The notes below the pieces were generated by a model. It was given only the letters and a program-made list of their open reading frames with translations. It was not told where the DNA came from and did no database searches. Source: CAWHJB01 sp963698715 (GTDB lineage Bacteria; Chloroflexota; Anaerolineae; Anaerolineales; UBA4823). From it: a DNA stretch of 64,000 nucleotides. The position numbers and the translations under genes are program-made. Shown here piece by piece: positions 7,991-16,893 of this stretch. The stretch is from assembly GCA_963698715.1 (NCBI GenBank), contig CAVORW010000001.1, positions 741,231 through 805,230 of the forward strand, written 5' to 3'. How positions within the stretch are numbered: position 1 is the stretch's first letter; the number at the start of each line of letters is the position of its first letter.

Positions 7991-8428
7991 TCAATTATTC
8001 CAAGCATGGGATGAAATATTAAGCAGCGTACTGGCAGCGAACAACCCCGCGTAGATGAACCACAAAGAACGTTGGATGGTCCCCAGTGGCCACCAATAAA
8101 ACATTTGACCGGCCAGGTAAAACATGACATAAGGGATTAATACCGGTAAGTACACTGGTAAGCGCCAGGCTATGGGGCGAGCAATATCGACGATGTAGCC
8201 CAGTATTGCCCAGGCTGCGAATAAGAATCCCGCTATCCACAGGTACCAGGATTTACCGCCTACCATGAGTACCAGACTTACAATCACCGCTGGTATAGCC
8301 ATTCCGTAGACAAGCCAGCTCAACCGTAAGGCGGTATCGAAATCCCACTTCCGAAAAGCAAAGAAAACCAACAACACGATCTGGATTGAAAAAGCGGCAA
8401 AGACAAATAACCTGTCATAACGATCCAT
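7991..8428 (-). CDS. Four-helix integral membrane protein, paralogue A
   Basis: 145 residues with about four hydrophobic segments. It shares the order and wording of the protein at 19264-19731: a start with LFVFAAFSIQIVLLVFFAFRKW, a middle VGGKSWYLWIAGF, and the signature MFYWWPLGTIQRSLWFIYAG. No functional family was recognised. It sits between the serine hydrolase (28 bp downstream) and the CPBP gene. The two paralogues sit in different gene contexts, one beside a serine hydrolase and one beside a DinB gene. Confidence 0.7.
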   Translation of the reverse strand: MDRYDRLFVFAAFSIQIVLLVFFAFRKWDFDTALRLSWLVYGMAIPAVIVSLVLMVGGKSWYLWIAGFLFAAWAILGYIVDIARPIAWRLPVYLPVLIPYVMFYLAGQMFYWWPLGTIQRSLWFIYAGLFAASTLLNISSHAWNN

Positions 8429-8476
8429 GGATCACCTTCTGCACTTCACACACGAAGAGCTCTGACATAAGAGCAT

Positions 8477-9379
8477 TCACGTGGTAACCACCCAATTTCT
8501 TTCGATAACGTCGCCTGATGTGTGCCAGAACGTCGGTTTCTTTATATTCAACGAAATCAGGCATACGGATGCGATAACTCCCCATGCCACGATTATGGTG
8601 AGTTGCATGAAAAGCACGTTACGCTGCAGGATCATTTCGTTCAGCAGTAGAGTAGCACAAAGATTCCAGGATGCATGAGCAAGGGTTGGCATCCAAAAAC
8701 TTCGAGATCGCAGATAGAGCCACCCCAAAAATATCCCAATGAAAATCGTTGAGATGGGTGTCAGGATAAACGTGCCGAGTATCGGATGGTCTGGGAAATT
8801 CCAACCCATCAGACCGATCGGCAAATGCCAGTATCCCCAGATCACTCCCAGAAAGATGAGACCGCGATTCAACCCAAATTTCCGGATCAGTTTCTCCTGT
8901 AGATAGCCTCGCCAGCCGAATTCCTCCCCCATCGTGACGATGCTTCCCAGTAGCGATTGGATGAAAAGCGAAAGCGCGAAATTCAAGATAAAAAAGGCTA
9001 CGGTTTGGGTTCGATTTCCAAGAACAAGCGGATAAACCCGAATATCCACCATTCCATCCCCGAAAAGAAAATGCTGGTCAGATAAGGTAGCCCAATCCAG
9101 GCGTATCAGTACCCAACCAACAACCAAAACAAATAGGATTGGAACTATCAAAGCCGGGATGACATACCACCACCTGCTTACGCCCCACCCAACATTACGA
9201 AAGCCTTCTTTGCCAATAATCCGGAAAGCTATCGCAACAATCCCAGGAATCAGCATCATTACCGGTAAAATGGGAGAATCTATTCCACCAGTTAAATAGA
9301 TGGCAAGTTGCCATAAGTAGCTCGATATGAATACAGTGCTCAAGTAAACCCAATGGATATTTTTGTTTTTCATAGTCAT
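8477..9379 (-). CDS. CPBP family intramembrane metalloprotease
   Basis: About 300 residues with some eight membrane segments and the CPBP (Abi/CAAX protease-like) motifs: EEFGWRGYLQEKL (EExxxR) at about 150 and HLPIGLMGWN with the second metal histidine. LAHASWN supplies the third motif. Members cleave membrane-embedded substrates or mature and protect against peptides. The start is either the ATG at 9379 or the one at 9373. An IS element was inserted 10 bp upstream (9390-10632), so the native promoter has probably been displaced. A second CPBP gene lies at 29.7 kb. Confidence 0.87.
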   Translation of the reverse strand: MTMKNKNIHWVYLSTVFISSYLWQLAIYLTGGIDSPILPVMMLIPGIVAIAFRIIGKEGFRNVGWGVSRWWYVIPALIVPILFVLVVGWVLIRLDWATLSDQHFLFGDGMVDIRVYPLVLGNRTQTVAFFILNFALSLFIQSLLGSIVTMGEEFGWRGYLQEKLIRKFGLNRGLIFLGVIWGYWHLPIGLMGWNFPDHPILGTFILTPISTIFIGIFLGWLYLRSRSFWMPTLAHASWNLCATLLLNEMILQRNVLFMQLTIIVAWGVIASVCLISLNIKKPTFWHTSGDVIERNWVVTT

Positions 9380-9389
9380 CTTACTTCAT

Positions 9390-10632
9390 GGTAACACGAT
9401 CCTTAACCGTGGAGCTTAGCACCATAGTTTGATAAGCTCCAAAATAGCCTTCGATGGTCTACCACGACGATCAGGTGGTTTCCAACGAGGTGGCGGAACC
9501 TTGAAAAAGAAAAGTTCAGCAACGGACCAACGATGTTTCGTAAGTCCTGTCGCCATTGCTGGGGTACGTTGCACCCAGCGATAGCCCCGTCTGCCGACTG
9601 AGAGTTTGAGACGCAAGCTGTGATGATAATCGCAGAAGTTATACATACAGCCAACGATGAACATGCCAGCCATCAAGGTCTCGGATTGTTGGGCAAGATG
9701 GCGGGTGCGGCGAGCCAAGCAGGCGAGACGTTGCCGGAAGGTGGCGTTGAGACGTTCAATGTAAGCCGTGTTGATTTGGCCACCATTTTGGCTTGAGAGT
9801 AGTAAGCGTGCGATCATCTTTTCGCAGCCTTGCACAATTCGTCGGTCAATGGTGAACAGCTTGGCTTTACGCTGCTTGACGACCTGCACAATGGCGATCT
9901 TGGGCCAGGCAATCAGGCAAGGGCGCCCCAGCGCACCGTTCTCTCGATAGGATGTGCGAAAGGCTCGCTGAAAGGCTTTGACATAACTGGCTAAGCCATC
10001 CACCGCCAGCAGCAATTCGCGACACAAAGCCAGGCTGCGAATTTGGTCGGCTAAGGCCTGGATTAGTTCCAGGTTCCGTTTTGGGCTGATGGCACCTCCC
10101 AACCATAAACGGGTCGGTACCATCATCGCCATCGCCATCCACAAGATTTGCCCAAAGGCTTTGCCTTTGATCTCGTCGGCTTGCACCTGCTGCAGATCGA
10201 CTTGACTGCTTCCGATGACATGTTCATGCACTACCCGACAATGCTCGCCAGAACGCCGCCACCATTGCTTGACGGTCTTTTCGTGAAACCCAAAGGCCTG
10301 CACAATTGCTTTCAAGGGACAGCCCCAGGCCAACAACGTGATCACCAACATCACCGTCTGGGCATCGGTCCGCAATCGATAGAAGATCGTGCCCTGAGTA
10401 TCCGTAAATGTTTTTTGGCACTCGTGACAGATGTAGCGCTTTTCGACCTGACTATGGACACCGATGTTGCCTTTTCCAATCTGGCCCCTTGCGTGACAGT
10501 CAATGTTGGGGCAAAATATCTCTTGTGGGTTCATTGGCTTCGCTCCTATGGTGTGATGACCACAAGAGTTTGCCAATGAACTCACTTTTTTTCAAGGTTC
10601 AGTTTCTTACCACGTTTTACTACCGTGTTACC
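9390..10632. mobile_element. IS1-like insertion sequence with 8-bp target duplication
   Basis: The ends are GGTAACACG at 9390 and CGTGTTACC ending at 10632, with further partial inverted-repeat match inward (AACCGTGG versus AACGTGG). The flanks TACTTCAT (9382-9389) and TACTTCAT (10633-10640) are an exact 8-bp duplication, in the range of IS1-type elements. Length is 1243 bp with one transposase gene. It sits between the frameshifted methyltransferase gene and the CPBP gene and interrupts neither. Confidence 0.85.
9416..10534 (-). CDS. DDE transposase with N-terminal zinc ribbon, IS1-like
   Basis: About 372 residues. The N-terminus has a four-Cys zinc ribbon (CPNIDC ... CHECQKTF). A helix-turn-helix region follows (LKAIVQAFGFHEKTVKQWW). 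The catalytic acids are read as D in VQADEIKGK, D in LAVDGLASY and E in AYIERLNATF. The start at 10534 has AGGAG 8 nt upstream; the longer frame to 10585 lacks one. The layout fits the IS1 superfamily. The frame is intact, so the element may be active. Confidence 0.82.
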   Translation of the reverse strand: MNPQEIFCPNIDCHARGQIGKGNIGVHSQVEKRYICHECQKTFTDTQGTIFYRLRTDAQTVMLVITLLAWGCPLKAIVQAFGFHEKTVKQWWRRSGEHCRVVHEHVIGSSQVDLQQVQADEIKGKAFGQILWMAMAMMVPTRLWLGGAISPKRNLELIQALADQIRSLALCRELLLAVDGLASYVKAFQRAFRTSYRENGALGRPCLIAWPKIAIVQVVKQRKAKLFTIDRRIVQGCEKMIARLLLSSQNGGQINTAYIERLNATFRQRLACLARRTRHLAQQSETLMAGMFIVGCMYNFCDYHHSLRLKLSVGRRGYRWVQRTPAMATGLTKHRWSVAELFFFKVPPPRWKPPDRRGRPSKAILELIKLWC

Positions 10633-10662
10633 TACTTCATCATCCTTTATAAGTATTTCCAC

Positions 10663-11408
10663 TCACCATACTCCCGGCACCAAACGATAACGCACCGCAA
10701 CCGCATAATCCCGATAGCCTTCGAGTTCTTCCTTCAGGGCAGCATCTTCCAATCCGGTGCGGACTACCATCAGGATGCTGACCAATATCGCAGGGATCAG
10801 CGCCCAAAATGTGCCCAGAAAAAGTGGAAATGTGACGGTACTCAGGATGCTGCCAGCATAACCCGGGTGGCGGATAAAGTGATAAGGACCCGCAGAAACA
10901 ACGCGATGCCCTCGTTCTGCCTGTATCCTGACCGACGCTGAAAAGAAACGATTGACGACCATCGCCCAGGAGCTAAGAAAGTAACCAGTCGCGGTGAAAT
11001 CATTCCGGTGACATGAACCGAAAGCGGAATTCCAAGAGACCACCCGAAACGGTTATCTAAACCGGCAATGATGAACATTACGATTGGCAGGATGAAGGTC
11101 AGTGGTAGGATCACCCTGTCCCATGATTTGACGTCCCCTTTCTGCAATGATTCTCTCCTTTCAGCAACCAGTTCGGGCATTTTGATGGCTATGGTCATCC
11201 TGCTCCCAATGGTGAAAATGGCGGTCAGGCCGACATAAACCCAACCCCAAAACCAGTCCAGGCGACCGGAAGCTACAAACAGAAACACGCCTGGTAACGC
11301 GATCATAATGCCCAGACCAAAGATCAAATTCCCCCAGCGAATTCTTTCTTGGGCAGCGTACATAGGAGTTTCATTTCCAGAAGATTCACCAGCCATGCTT
11401 GCCTCCAT
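10663..11408 (-). pseudogene. Isoprenylcysteine carboxyl methyltransferase-like protein, frameshifted
   Basis: The N-terminal part (11408 down to about 11003) has three or four membrane helices ending in GLDNRFGWSLGIPLSVHVTG. The C-terminal part lies in another frame (about 11000 to 10663) and contains the ICMT signature GPYHFIRHPGYAG and a final LEGYRDYAVAVRYRLVPG. One indel near 10995-11005 joins them into about 245 residues. Family members are membrane SAM-dependent methyltransferases. Frames overlap as 10842-11408 and 10663-11043. Mutation and base-call error are equally possible. Confidence 0.75.
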
Positions 11409-11719
11409 TGAAGCCCTGGTTCAACAGCCTGCCGGTCGATAGGCAGATACAACTTTAGAAATACCCTACTACCCCAGCCATAATCAAGCTCAAAAGTGCC
11501 ATGCCGATGGTTGCCTTTGCATGGCCTTTATAATGATGAGAAAAATCCTTGTAGTCTTCAGCTTCCGATCCGGGGATGATCACAAATTTTGGGGTGATTT
11601 TACTGACAATGAGCCAATCAAGAAAAAACAGATCACCCATATTTGCCACAGTAAACATCGCCATCAAATTCAAAAATGCCATCCCAAACGTAATGGAGCC
11701 TCCGAGATCGGATTTTAAT

Positions 11720-12879
11720 AACTGATGTTACGCACTTTACCAACGGATAGCTCAACCAGAGAGTACAATCGAGGTCAGGAGGTGCCTTATGAACAAAGCC
11801 ATCTTCGACCTCTACTCAGATTATCTTCTCAGTTCTTTTGGCCAGGTCACCGCCACAGGGCTGGCTCTGTTGCTGGAAGGCGACCTGAGCCATGACCAGG
11901 TCACACGCACTCTGGCTGACGAGAAGCTGACCTCGAAATCCTGGTGGCAGTTGGTCAAACCATTCGTTCGGCAGATCGAGCTACCCGACGGGGTGATGCT
12001 GATCGATGACACGATCGTAGAAAAGCCACACACCGACGAGAACGAGATCATCTGCTGGCACTACGATCATGCCAAAGGCCGGAATGTCAAAGGGCTCAAT
12101 TTGCTGACCACTTTGTACTTCTCTCAGGAAGTGGTACTGCCTGTAGCTTTCGAGATCGTTGCCAAGACCGAGACCTACGTCGATCCCAAGATCAACAAGG
12201 AGAAGCGGCGTAGCCCGACGACCAAGAACGAGCACTATCGCAATATGCTTAAGGCAGTGGTTGGCAACCAGATTGCCTTCCAATACGTGCTCAATGACCT
12301 GTGGTTTTCCTCGGCCGAGAACATGCGCTATGTGAAGCTGGATCTCAAGAAAGACTTCATCATGGCGCTCAAACACAACCGCAAAGTAGCCTTATCCGAG
12401 GCCGACAAGCAGCATGGTCGTTACCAGCGGATCGATCAGCTAAACTTTCCGGAAAACTCGCCGCTCACGGTCTACCTGGAGCAGGTGCCCTTTGCCCTGC
12501 TGCTGGTGCGCCAGGACTTCACAAACGAAGACGGTTCAACCGGCGTGCGTTATCTGGTAAGCAGCGATTTGACCCTGAGCTACGACCAGATGCTGGCAAT
12601 CTACCAGAAACGGTGGAAAGTCGAAGAGTATCACCGCTCGTTGAAGCAGAATGCTGCCCTAGCCAAATCGCCGACCCGGACCGAAACCACCCAGACCAAT
12701 CATGTGGTGGCGGCCTTGCTGGCCTTTGTGAAATTGGAGATGTTGAAAGTGCGGACCAAGAAAAACCATTATGAGCTCAAGACTCAGTTGTATTTCTCGG
12801 CTTTACAGCGTGCTTTTCACGAACTTCGCCGGCTGCAGCCAGTCTCCCTGATTGAGCCGGTTACTGCGTAACATCAGTT
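11720..12879. mobile_element. IS4-superfamily insertion sequence, 15-bp perfect terminal repeats
   Basis: AACTGATGTTACGCA at 11720-11734 is repeated exactly in inverse orientation at 12865-12879. The flanks are AAT (11717-11719) and AAT (12880-12882). The 1160-bp element carries a single transposase gene whose stop codon lies inside the right terminal repeat. It is inserted in a membrane-protein gene, and its removal restores that reading frame, which supports the assigned boundaries. Confidence 0.88.
11789..12871 (+). CDS. DDE transposase, IS4/IS701-type
   Basis: 360 residues. The catalytic positions are read as D in MLIDDTIVEKP (about residue 73), D in VLNDLWFSS (about 170), and E in the YREK signature YQKRWKVEEYHRSLK near 275, which places it in the IS4 superfamily. 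The exact ISfinder family was not assigned. The start is ATG with AGGAGGTG a few bases upstream. The gene is intact from end to end and fills the element. Confidence 0.88.
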   Translation: MNKAIFDLYSDYLLSSFGQVTATGLALLLEGDLSHDQVTRTLADEKLTSKSWWQLVKPFVRQIELPDGVMLIDDTIVEKPHTDENEIICWHYDHAKGRNVKGLNLLTTLYFSQEVVLPVAFEIVAKTETYVDPKINKEKRRSPTTKNEHYRNMLKAVVGNQIAFQYVLNDLWFSSAENMRYVKLDLKKDFIMALKHNRKVALSEADKQHGRYQRIDQLNFPENSPLTVYLEQVPFALLLVRQDFTNEDGSTGVRYLVSSDLTLSYDQMLAIYQKRWKVEEYHRSLKQNAALAKSPTRTETTQTNHVVAALLAFVKLEMLKVRTKKNHYELKTQLYFSALQRAFHELRRLQPVSLIEPVTA

Positions 12880-13137
12880 AATAAATAGGTCGAATATACA
12901 GGATATCCTAGGACAAATATGAGCCAGGGAAGACTTATCAACGCGGCCAATCGTTTTTCCCCTCTGGTTTGAGGCGCAACTTTGTTTTTTATCACAGCTG
13001 GATAATCAGCATACCCCCAGATGCGAGGGCTGATCATGATCATTACCAGGAAGAGATAGGCATTAACACTGACAGCAAAAATCAGACTGTGAACGAGAAT
13101 GTGCTTTACTACCATAATTATTCCCATACCGAAAAAT

Positions 13138-13812
13138 TTACTGATACCTTGAGCTGAACTCCCAGGACTTACCAAGCAGAATACTCTGGGCAAACACCCA
13201 GACCACAGAAGAGGAGACAGCCAGCCATTCCCAGATGACAGGCGCGCTCCGGCTTACCACACCTTGCTCATAGAGGATGACCAAGGTAGTAAAAACGAAA
13301 TACACTGCCACCATCAAAAAACTTAGTCCTGGCAGGATTTTTGGAATACCTTTCAGCGACCATTCCCGGATGCCAATCAGCATTTGTAGTACAACGATCC
13401 CTAAGAAATATAATCCAATGCCAGATTTGTGAACTGCCAGTGCCACACTGAAGGGTACCGCGGTCATTAATATCGTGCCGGAAGTAGAGATCAAACCGAC
13501 GATCAGGATGGCGATCACAAAAGGACGGCCAGCACCAAATTGGGATAGCCGTAAGGCAAGCAACACTAGCACCAGATAACGCATAGGTGCAGCTATCAAC
13601 GTTCCGGAGTTGAAAAGTATCTGAGGCCAGCCAGCCGTATCCCCTATATCACTAAGATAGGTGGTGAAGATCGAGAAATCGGGGTCTCCCGGGAGGTAAG
13701 CCAGCGTCGCTGTAAGAACAGTGAGGATCGCCCACACTCCTGCTATGATACCAACCCACTTTAGAGCGGATGAAATCTGGATCGTTGTCTGGTTTTTCTG
13801 ATTCGTTTTCAT
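13138..13812 (-). CDS. DUF998-type integral membrane protein
   Basis: 224 residues with about six membrane helices. The stretch FTTYLSDIGDTAGWPQILFNSG, interrupted by short loops, and the repeated T-A-V-P-F / H-K-S-G segment are typical of DUF998 proteins. Function is unknown. It lies directly upstream of the IS-split membrane gene on the same strand, with a short gap, so the two were probably cotranscribed before the insertion. Confidence 0.75.
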   Translation of the reverse strand: MKTNQKNQTTIQISSALKWVGIIAGVWAILTVLTATLAYLPGDPDFSIFTTYLSDIGDTAGWPQILFNSGTLIAAPMRYLVLVLLALRLSQFGAGRPFVIAILIVGLISTSGTILMTAVPFSVALAVHKSGIGLYFLGIVVLQMLIGIREWSLKGIPKILPGLSFLMVAVYFVFTTLVILYEQGVVSRSAPVIWEWLAVSSSVVWVFAQSILLGKSWEFSSRYQ

Positions 13813-13999
13813 TTTAGACTCCTAATCAACATTTTGAAGAAGCAAGCTAATGTTCGTTCAGTCATCTCCTGGATTATGTGATTATCGGATGTCCAAGTCG
13901 TCCTCCAAGTTGGGTATTCCTTGAAGAAATCGCTAGGTATTTTTGGTCTGTTGTGATAAATCTGCCTCGTGAATATTGGTTTCTATGAGAGGTGGCATT

Positions 14000-14977
14000 C
14001 TAGGCAAATCTAGGGAGCAGTTTAAGTGCGTTCCAGCGTTCGATAGACTCAATCTGAGGCATATCTAGCCCTTCAAATGTTCTCAATTCCGTCCGCTGGC
14101 GAGCGTACATGCCCGGTGGTGTCCAGGGGTAGTTCGACCCCATCAAAATATGAGCAGGTCTGGCATGTCCGTGGATCGCCTGTAAGGCAAATGCATCCGT
14201 CGATGCGGTGATATCATAGTTCATGCGTCGCAAGGTACGCACGCGTTTAATGTAACTTAACATGATCTTGAAAATATTATTAAAGGCCTGCACCATGCCT
14301 ACCACCGTGACTCGAGAGGCAATGAAAGGTACGGTCCCTCCCCCATAAGCCAGGATATAACGGATACTTCGATGACGTTCTATACTGCCCGATTCGGTTA
14401 AAGAAGCTAATGTCCGGGTGATCTCATGAGGGAATTCCACGAATTCGTTGAAACCAGGGCTTGGAGCTTGGTTGGGGTGGATGAACACGATTGCATTCCG
14501 GCGGTTGAGTTCTGCAAACAAGGGTGCAAAAACCGCATCACCAAGATATCGACCGCGGACATTCGAGAGCAACATGACGCCATCGAGTTTGAGAATATCG
14601 AGAGCATACATCACCTCCTCCATCGTCTTCTGGACGTCTAGCATAGGTAGTGATGCAAAAGCCCCGAAACGGCCCGGATGGTCAGAAATTAAACGAGCTG
14701 CATACTCATTCACCTGGCGCGCCAACGCAGCAGGATCTGCCATTCCATGGAAGGATGCATCCGGTAAGGAGAGTGAGATGATTGCTGTCTGGATGCCTAC
14801 GGAATCCATCATGTCCAATGATTTTTCGGGCGACCAAGCCAGGGCTCTCGCCTTGGCAGATGCAGGATGACCATACTTTTCCAATATATCCACAAAAAAA
14901 GGAGGTAAGAAGTGGTGGTGAATGTCAATTCCACGAATCGCATCCGGGGAAGAATATGTTTTGGACCTCATGGTCAA
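14000..14977 (-). CDS. Amidohydrolase_2 (ACMSD-like) paralogue with two catalytic residues replaced
   Basis: 325 residues, TIM-barrel amidohydrolase family of 2-amino-3-carboxymuconate-semialdehyde decarboxylase type. The N-terminal metal motif IDIHHHF and the IVFIHPN motif are kept. At the position where the neighbour has FSHCGG this protein has LAYGGG (His to Tyr), and where the neighbour has LLGTDY it has LMGSNY (Asp to Asn). Those residues are normally a catalytic His and a metal-linked Asp. It overlaps the upstream paralogue by 4 bp. Probably catalytically dead or altered; perhaps a partner subunit. Confidence 0.85.
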   Translation of the reverse strand: MTMRSKTYSSPDAIRGIDIHHHFLPPFFVDILEKYGHPASAKARALAWSPEKSLDMMDSVGIQTAIISLSLPDASFHGMADPAALARQVNEYAARLISDHPGRFGAFASLPMLDVQKTMEEVMYALDILKLDGVMLLSNVRGRYLGDAVFAPLFAELNRRNAIVFIHPNQAPSPGFNEFVEFPHEITRTLASLTESGSIERHRSIRYILAYGGGTVPFIASRVTVVGMVQAFNNIFKIMLSYIKRVRTLRRMNYDITASTDAFALQAIHGHARPAHILMGSNYPWTPPGMYARQRTELRTFEGLDMPQIESIERWNALKLLPRFA

Positions 14978-15990
14978 AGTACCTCCTGAAGACGCGGAAA
15001 CAGGTTCAGCGCATTTTTTCTCTCAACACCCATGCGCGCTGCCATGTCGAAACCCTTGTAACCCATCAACTCACGCAGTTTGATCGGCTGGTATCTGGCT
15101 GGTAGTATCGCGTAGTCTGTCCCTAAAAGGATATGCGACACATCGACAAAGGCTTGCAGGGTTCGCAGACCATTGGCTGCATTGGCCGTCATACTATCGT
15201 AGTACTGGCGTTGCAAGTGACCGATAGCACTGGAAACCGCAACGGTATCGGTTGTCTCGTCGGGTATGCCCGGATCAGGCACGCTTTCTTCTTTTGTCCA
15301 CGCCATAGCGTGTACCATTCGATGCGCCAGGTAAGGTGTGATGCCGCCACAGTGGGAGAAGATGAATTTGATGTTTGGATAGCGTTCAAACATCCCACTG
15401 TAGAGCAAACTCATCGCCGCGCGAGTGGTTTCGAGCGCCGTGTCGATAGGGATCTGGATCGACGCAGGAATTCCTCTATCAGGAGGATCATTAGGGTGGA
15501 TGAACACAACGGTGTTTCGACGATTTAATTCGGCGAAAAGACTTTCGTTTTCCAGGGCGCCCAAGTAGTGGCCGTAAACGTTTGACATCATCACCACACC
15601 ATCCAGTTTAAGGATGTCCAGGGCATATTTGGCTTCTTCCAATGCGTAATCAACATCTGGCAATGGCAGGATGGCAAAGGCACCGAAACGGCTTGGGTAG
15701 TCGCTGATCAATGAGGCAAGGAATTCGTTGCATTGTCTGGCCAGGTCACGTGCGATTGCAGCATCCTCAAAGTAGACCCCAGGTGTAGAGATGGACGCTA
15801 TTCCGACGGCCACCTTGTTCTTATCCATCACCGATAGATGCGATTCAACAGACCAATCGGGCAGTGATAGTCCAAATGTGGTAGTTATGCCCAACTTTCC
15901 GAGGGCTTCGCGATAAAACTTGGGTATAACATGGTGATGCACATCGATACGATAAGGTTGCTTCGTATTCACGGTCCGCTTCACATTCAT
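14974..15990 (-). CDS. Amidohydrolase_2 (ACMSD-like) enzyme
   Basis: 338 residues. It has all the expected active-site motifs: VHHHVIP near residue 18, VVFIHPNDPPD near 157, FSHCGGITPYLAHR near 216, and LLGTDYAILP near 300. Relatives are metal-dependent decarboxylases or hydrolases of aromatic-ring breakdown products. It lies 15 bp after the TetR gene and overlaps the degenerate paralogue downstream (ATGA), so the three form an operon. TetR control by an aromatic or acid ligand is a reasonable inference. Confidence 0.87.
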   Translation of the reverse strand: MNVKRTVNTKQPYRIDVHHHVIPKFYREALGKLGITTTFGLSLPDWSVESHLSVMDKNKVAVGIASISTPGVYFEDAAIARDLARQCNEFLASLISDYPSRFGAFAILPLPDVDYALEEAKYALDILKLDGVVMMSNVYGHYLGALENESLFAELNRRNTVVFIHPNDPPDRGIPASIQIPIDTALETTRAAMSLLYSGMFERYPNIKFIFSHCGGITPYLAHRMVHAMAWTKEESVPDPGIPDETTDTVAVSSAIGHLQRQYYDSMTANAANGLRTLQAFVDVSHILLGTDYAILPARYQPIKLRELMGYKGFDMAARMGVERKNALNLFPRLQEVL

Positions 15991-16005
15991 CTCGATTTAT
16001 CCTTT

Positions 16006-16587
16006 TTATTGTGCCGGCTTGATATCGGGAAGACCTGCCTCACGATGCTCGGACGAGAGGGCGCCGTAATAAAAGAGCTTAAAAACGTCTCCGGGTAAAG
16101 TCATAGAATCTTTATAGAGGGAGCGAACGCCGGGGTCATACTGAAGGTTATTGAGCGCGGAAAAAGCTGCCATAAGAAATTCAGGGCGGATATCTCCCCG
16201 GATATCTCCATCCTGCTGACTTTTTACAAAGAAGCGCAACACGCGTCTAAATGCATGACTAAGATCAATGTTAAGGTCGATCAAATCCTTCAAAAACTCA
16301 GGCCCCGGATGAGAAGAGAGTTCCTGTTTAACAGCCAGGATTTGCTTCATTTTTTCAGGAAAAGTCAAAGTTGATTCCTCGATCTCTTCAATCTTTTTCA
16401 AAGCTTCTTCAATCCAAATTTCGATAATTCGCCGGGCCAGCGCATCCTTACTCTTGAAGTGTTTATAAAATGTGGGTTTACTCACCACTGCCTGGCGACA
16501 AATTTCATCCACGGTGACTCTGCTCATTCCATGTTTGATGAACAGAGTTTCGCCGGCCTGCACCAATTGATTGAGTTTATCGGACAT
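16006..16587 (-). CDS. TetR family transcriptional regulator
   Basis: 193 residues. The N-terminal TetR helix-turn-helix is clear: MSRVTVDEICRQAVVSKPTF then YKHFKSKDALARRI at about residues 20-53. The ligand-binding C-terminal domain is divergent, as is usual. The start at 16587 (MSDKLNQLV) is chosen; the longer frame to 16770 would translate the promoter region. It is first in an operon with two amidohydrolases and probably represses it. Confidence 0.88.
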   Translation of the reverse strand: MSDKLNQLVQAGETLFIKHGMSRVTVDEICRQAVVSKPTFYKHFKSKDALARRIIEIWIEEALKKIEEIEESTLTFPEKMKQILAVKQELSSHPGPEFLKDLIDLNIDLSHAFRRVLRFFVKSQQDGDIRGDIRPEFLMAAFSALNNLQYDPGVRSLYKDSMTLPGDVFKLFYYGALSSEHREAGLPDIKPAQ

Positions 16588-16606
16588 AATATAGTTCACC
16601 TGAAAT

Positions 16607-16671
16607 TTTACTAAGTATTGTATATTTAACGATTTTCGTTTATAATAACGTATATAGTAAACTCTTGTCAA
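16607..16671 (-). promoter_or_regulatory. Promoter and dyad upstream of the tetR operon
   Basis: On the minus strand TTGACA (16671-16666) is followed after 18 bp by TATTAT (16647-16642), a near-consensus sigma-70-type promoter. Half-sites TTTACTA (16607-16613) and TAGTAAA (16655-16661) flank the -10 region, a candidate TetR operator though with a long 41-bp gap. The rest of the 306-bp gap to the GNAT gene at 16894 shows no gene. Confidence 0.55.
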
Positions 16672-16893
16672 GGATTTTTGTGGAGCAGGCTTTCCAAACA
16701 ATGATGGGAATTTGACTTTTTTCCAAAATATTCGCAAAGAGGCTGGTTTTGACCAACACTGTATCAACAAAGGACGGAATACTCAGTGCCCGTTCAGGAA
16801 ATACTACATTTAGAGGATGACCTCACCGTTTGCAAGCCCTAAAATAAGTCATCAATCCAATTCAACATTGATGAGTATCAAGTCAATAAATGA

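Larger units (their letters stand above)
11455..13115 (-). pseudogene. Four-helix membrane protein split by an IS
   Basis: The N-terminal half runs from the ATG at 13115 (MVVKHILVHSL, GGGA 7 nt upstream) to 12883. The C-terminal half is 11719 to 11455. Removing the IS at 11720-12879 and one copy of the 3-bp duplication gives 498 nt, exactly 166 codons, with the join reading YSTYLLKSDLGGSITF. The 165-residue product has four hydrophobic segments and the soluble stretch ITPKFVIIPGSEAEDYKDF. I recall it as a conserved uncharacterised membrane protein. It follows the DUF998 gene by about 20 bp. Confidence 0.8.
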
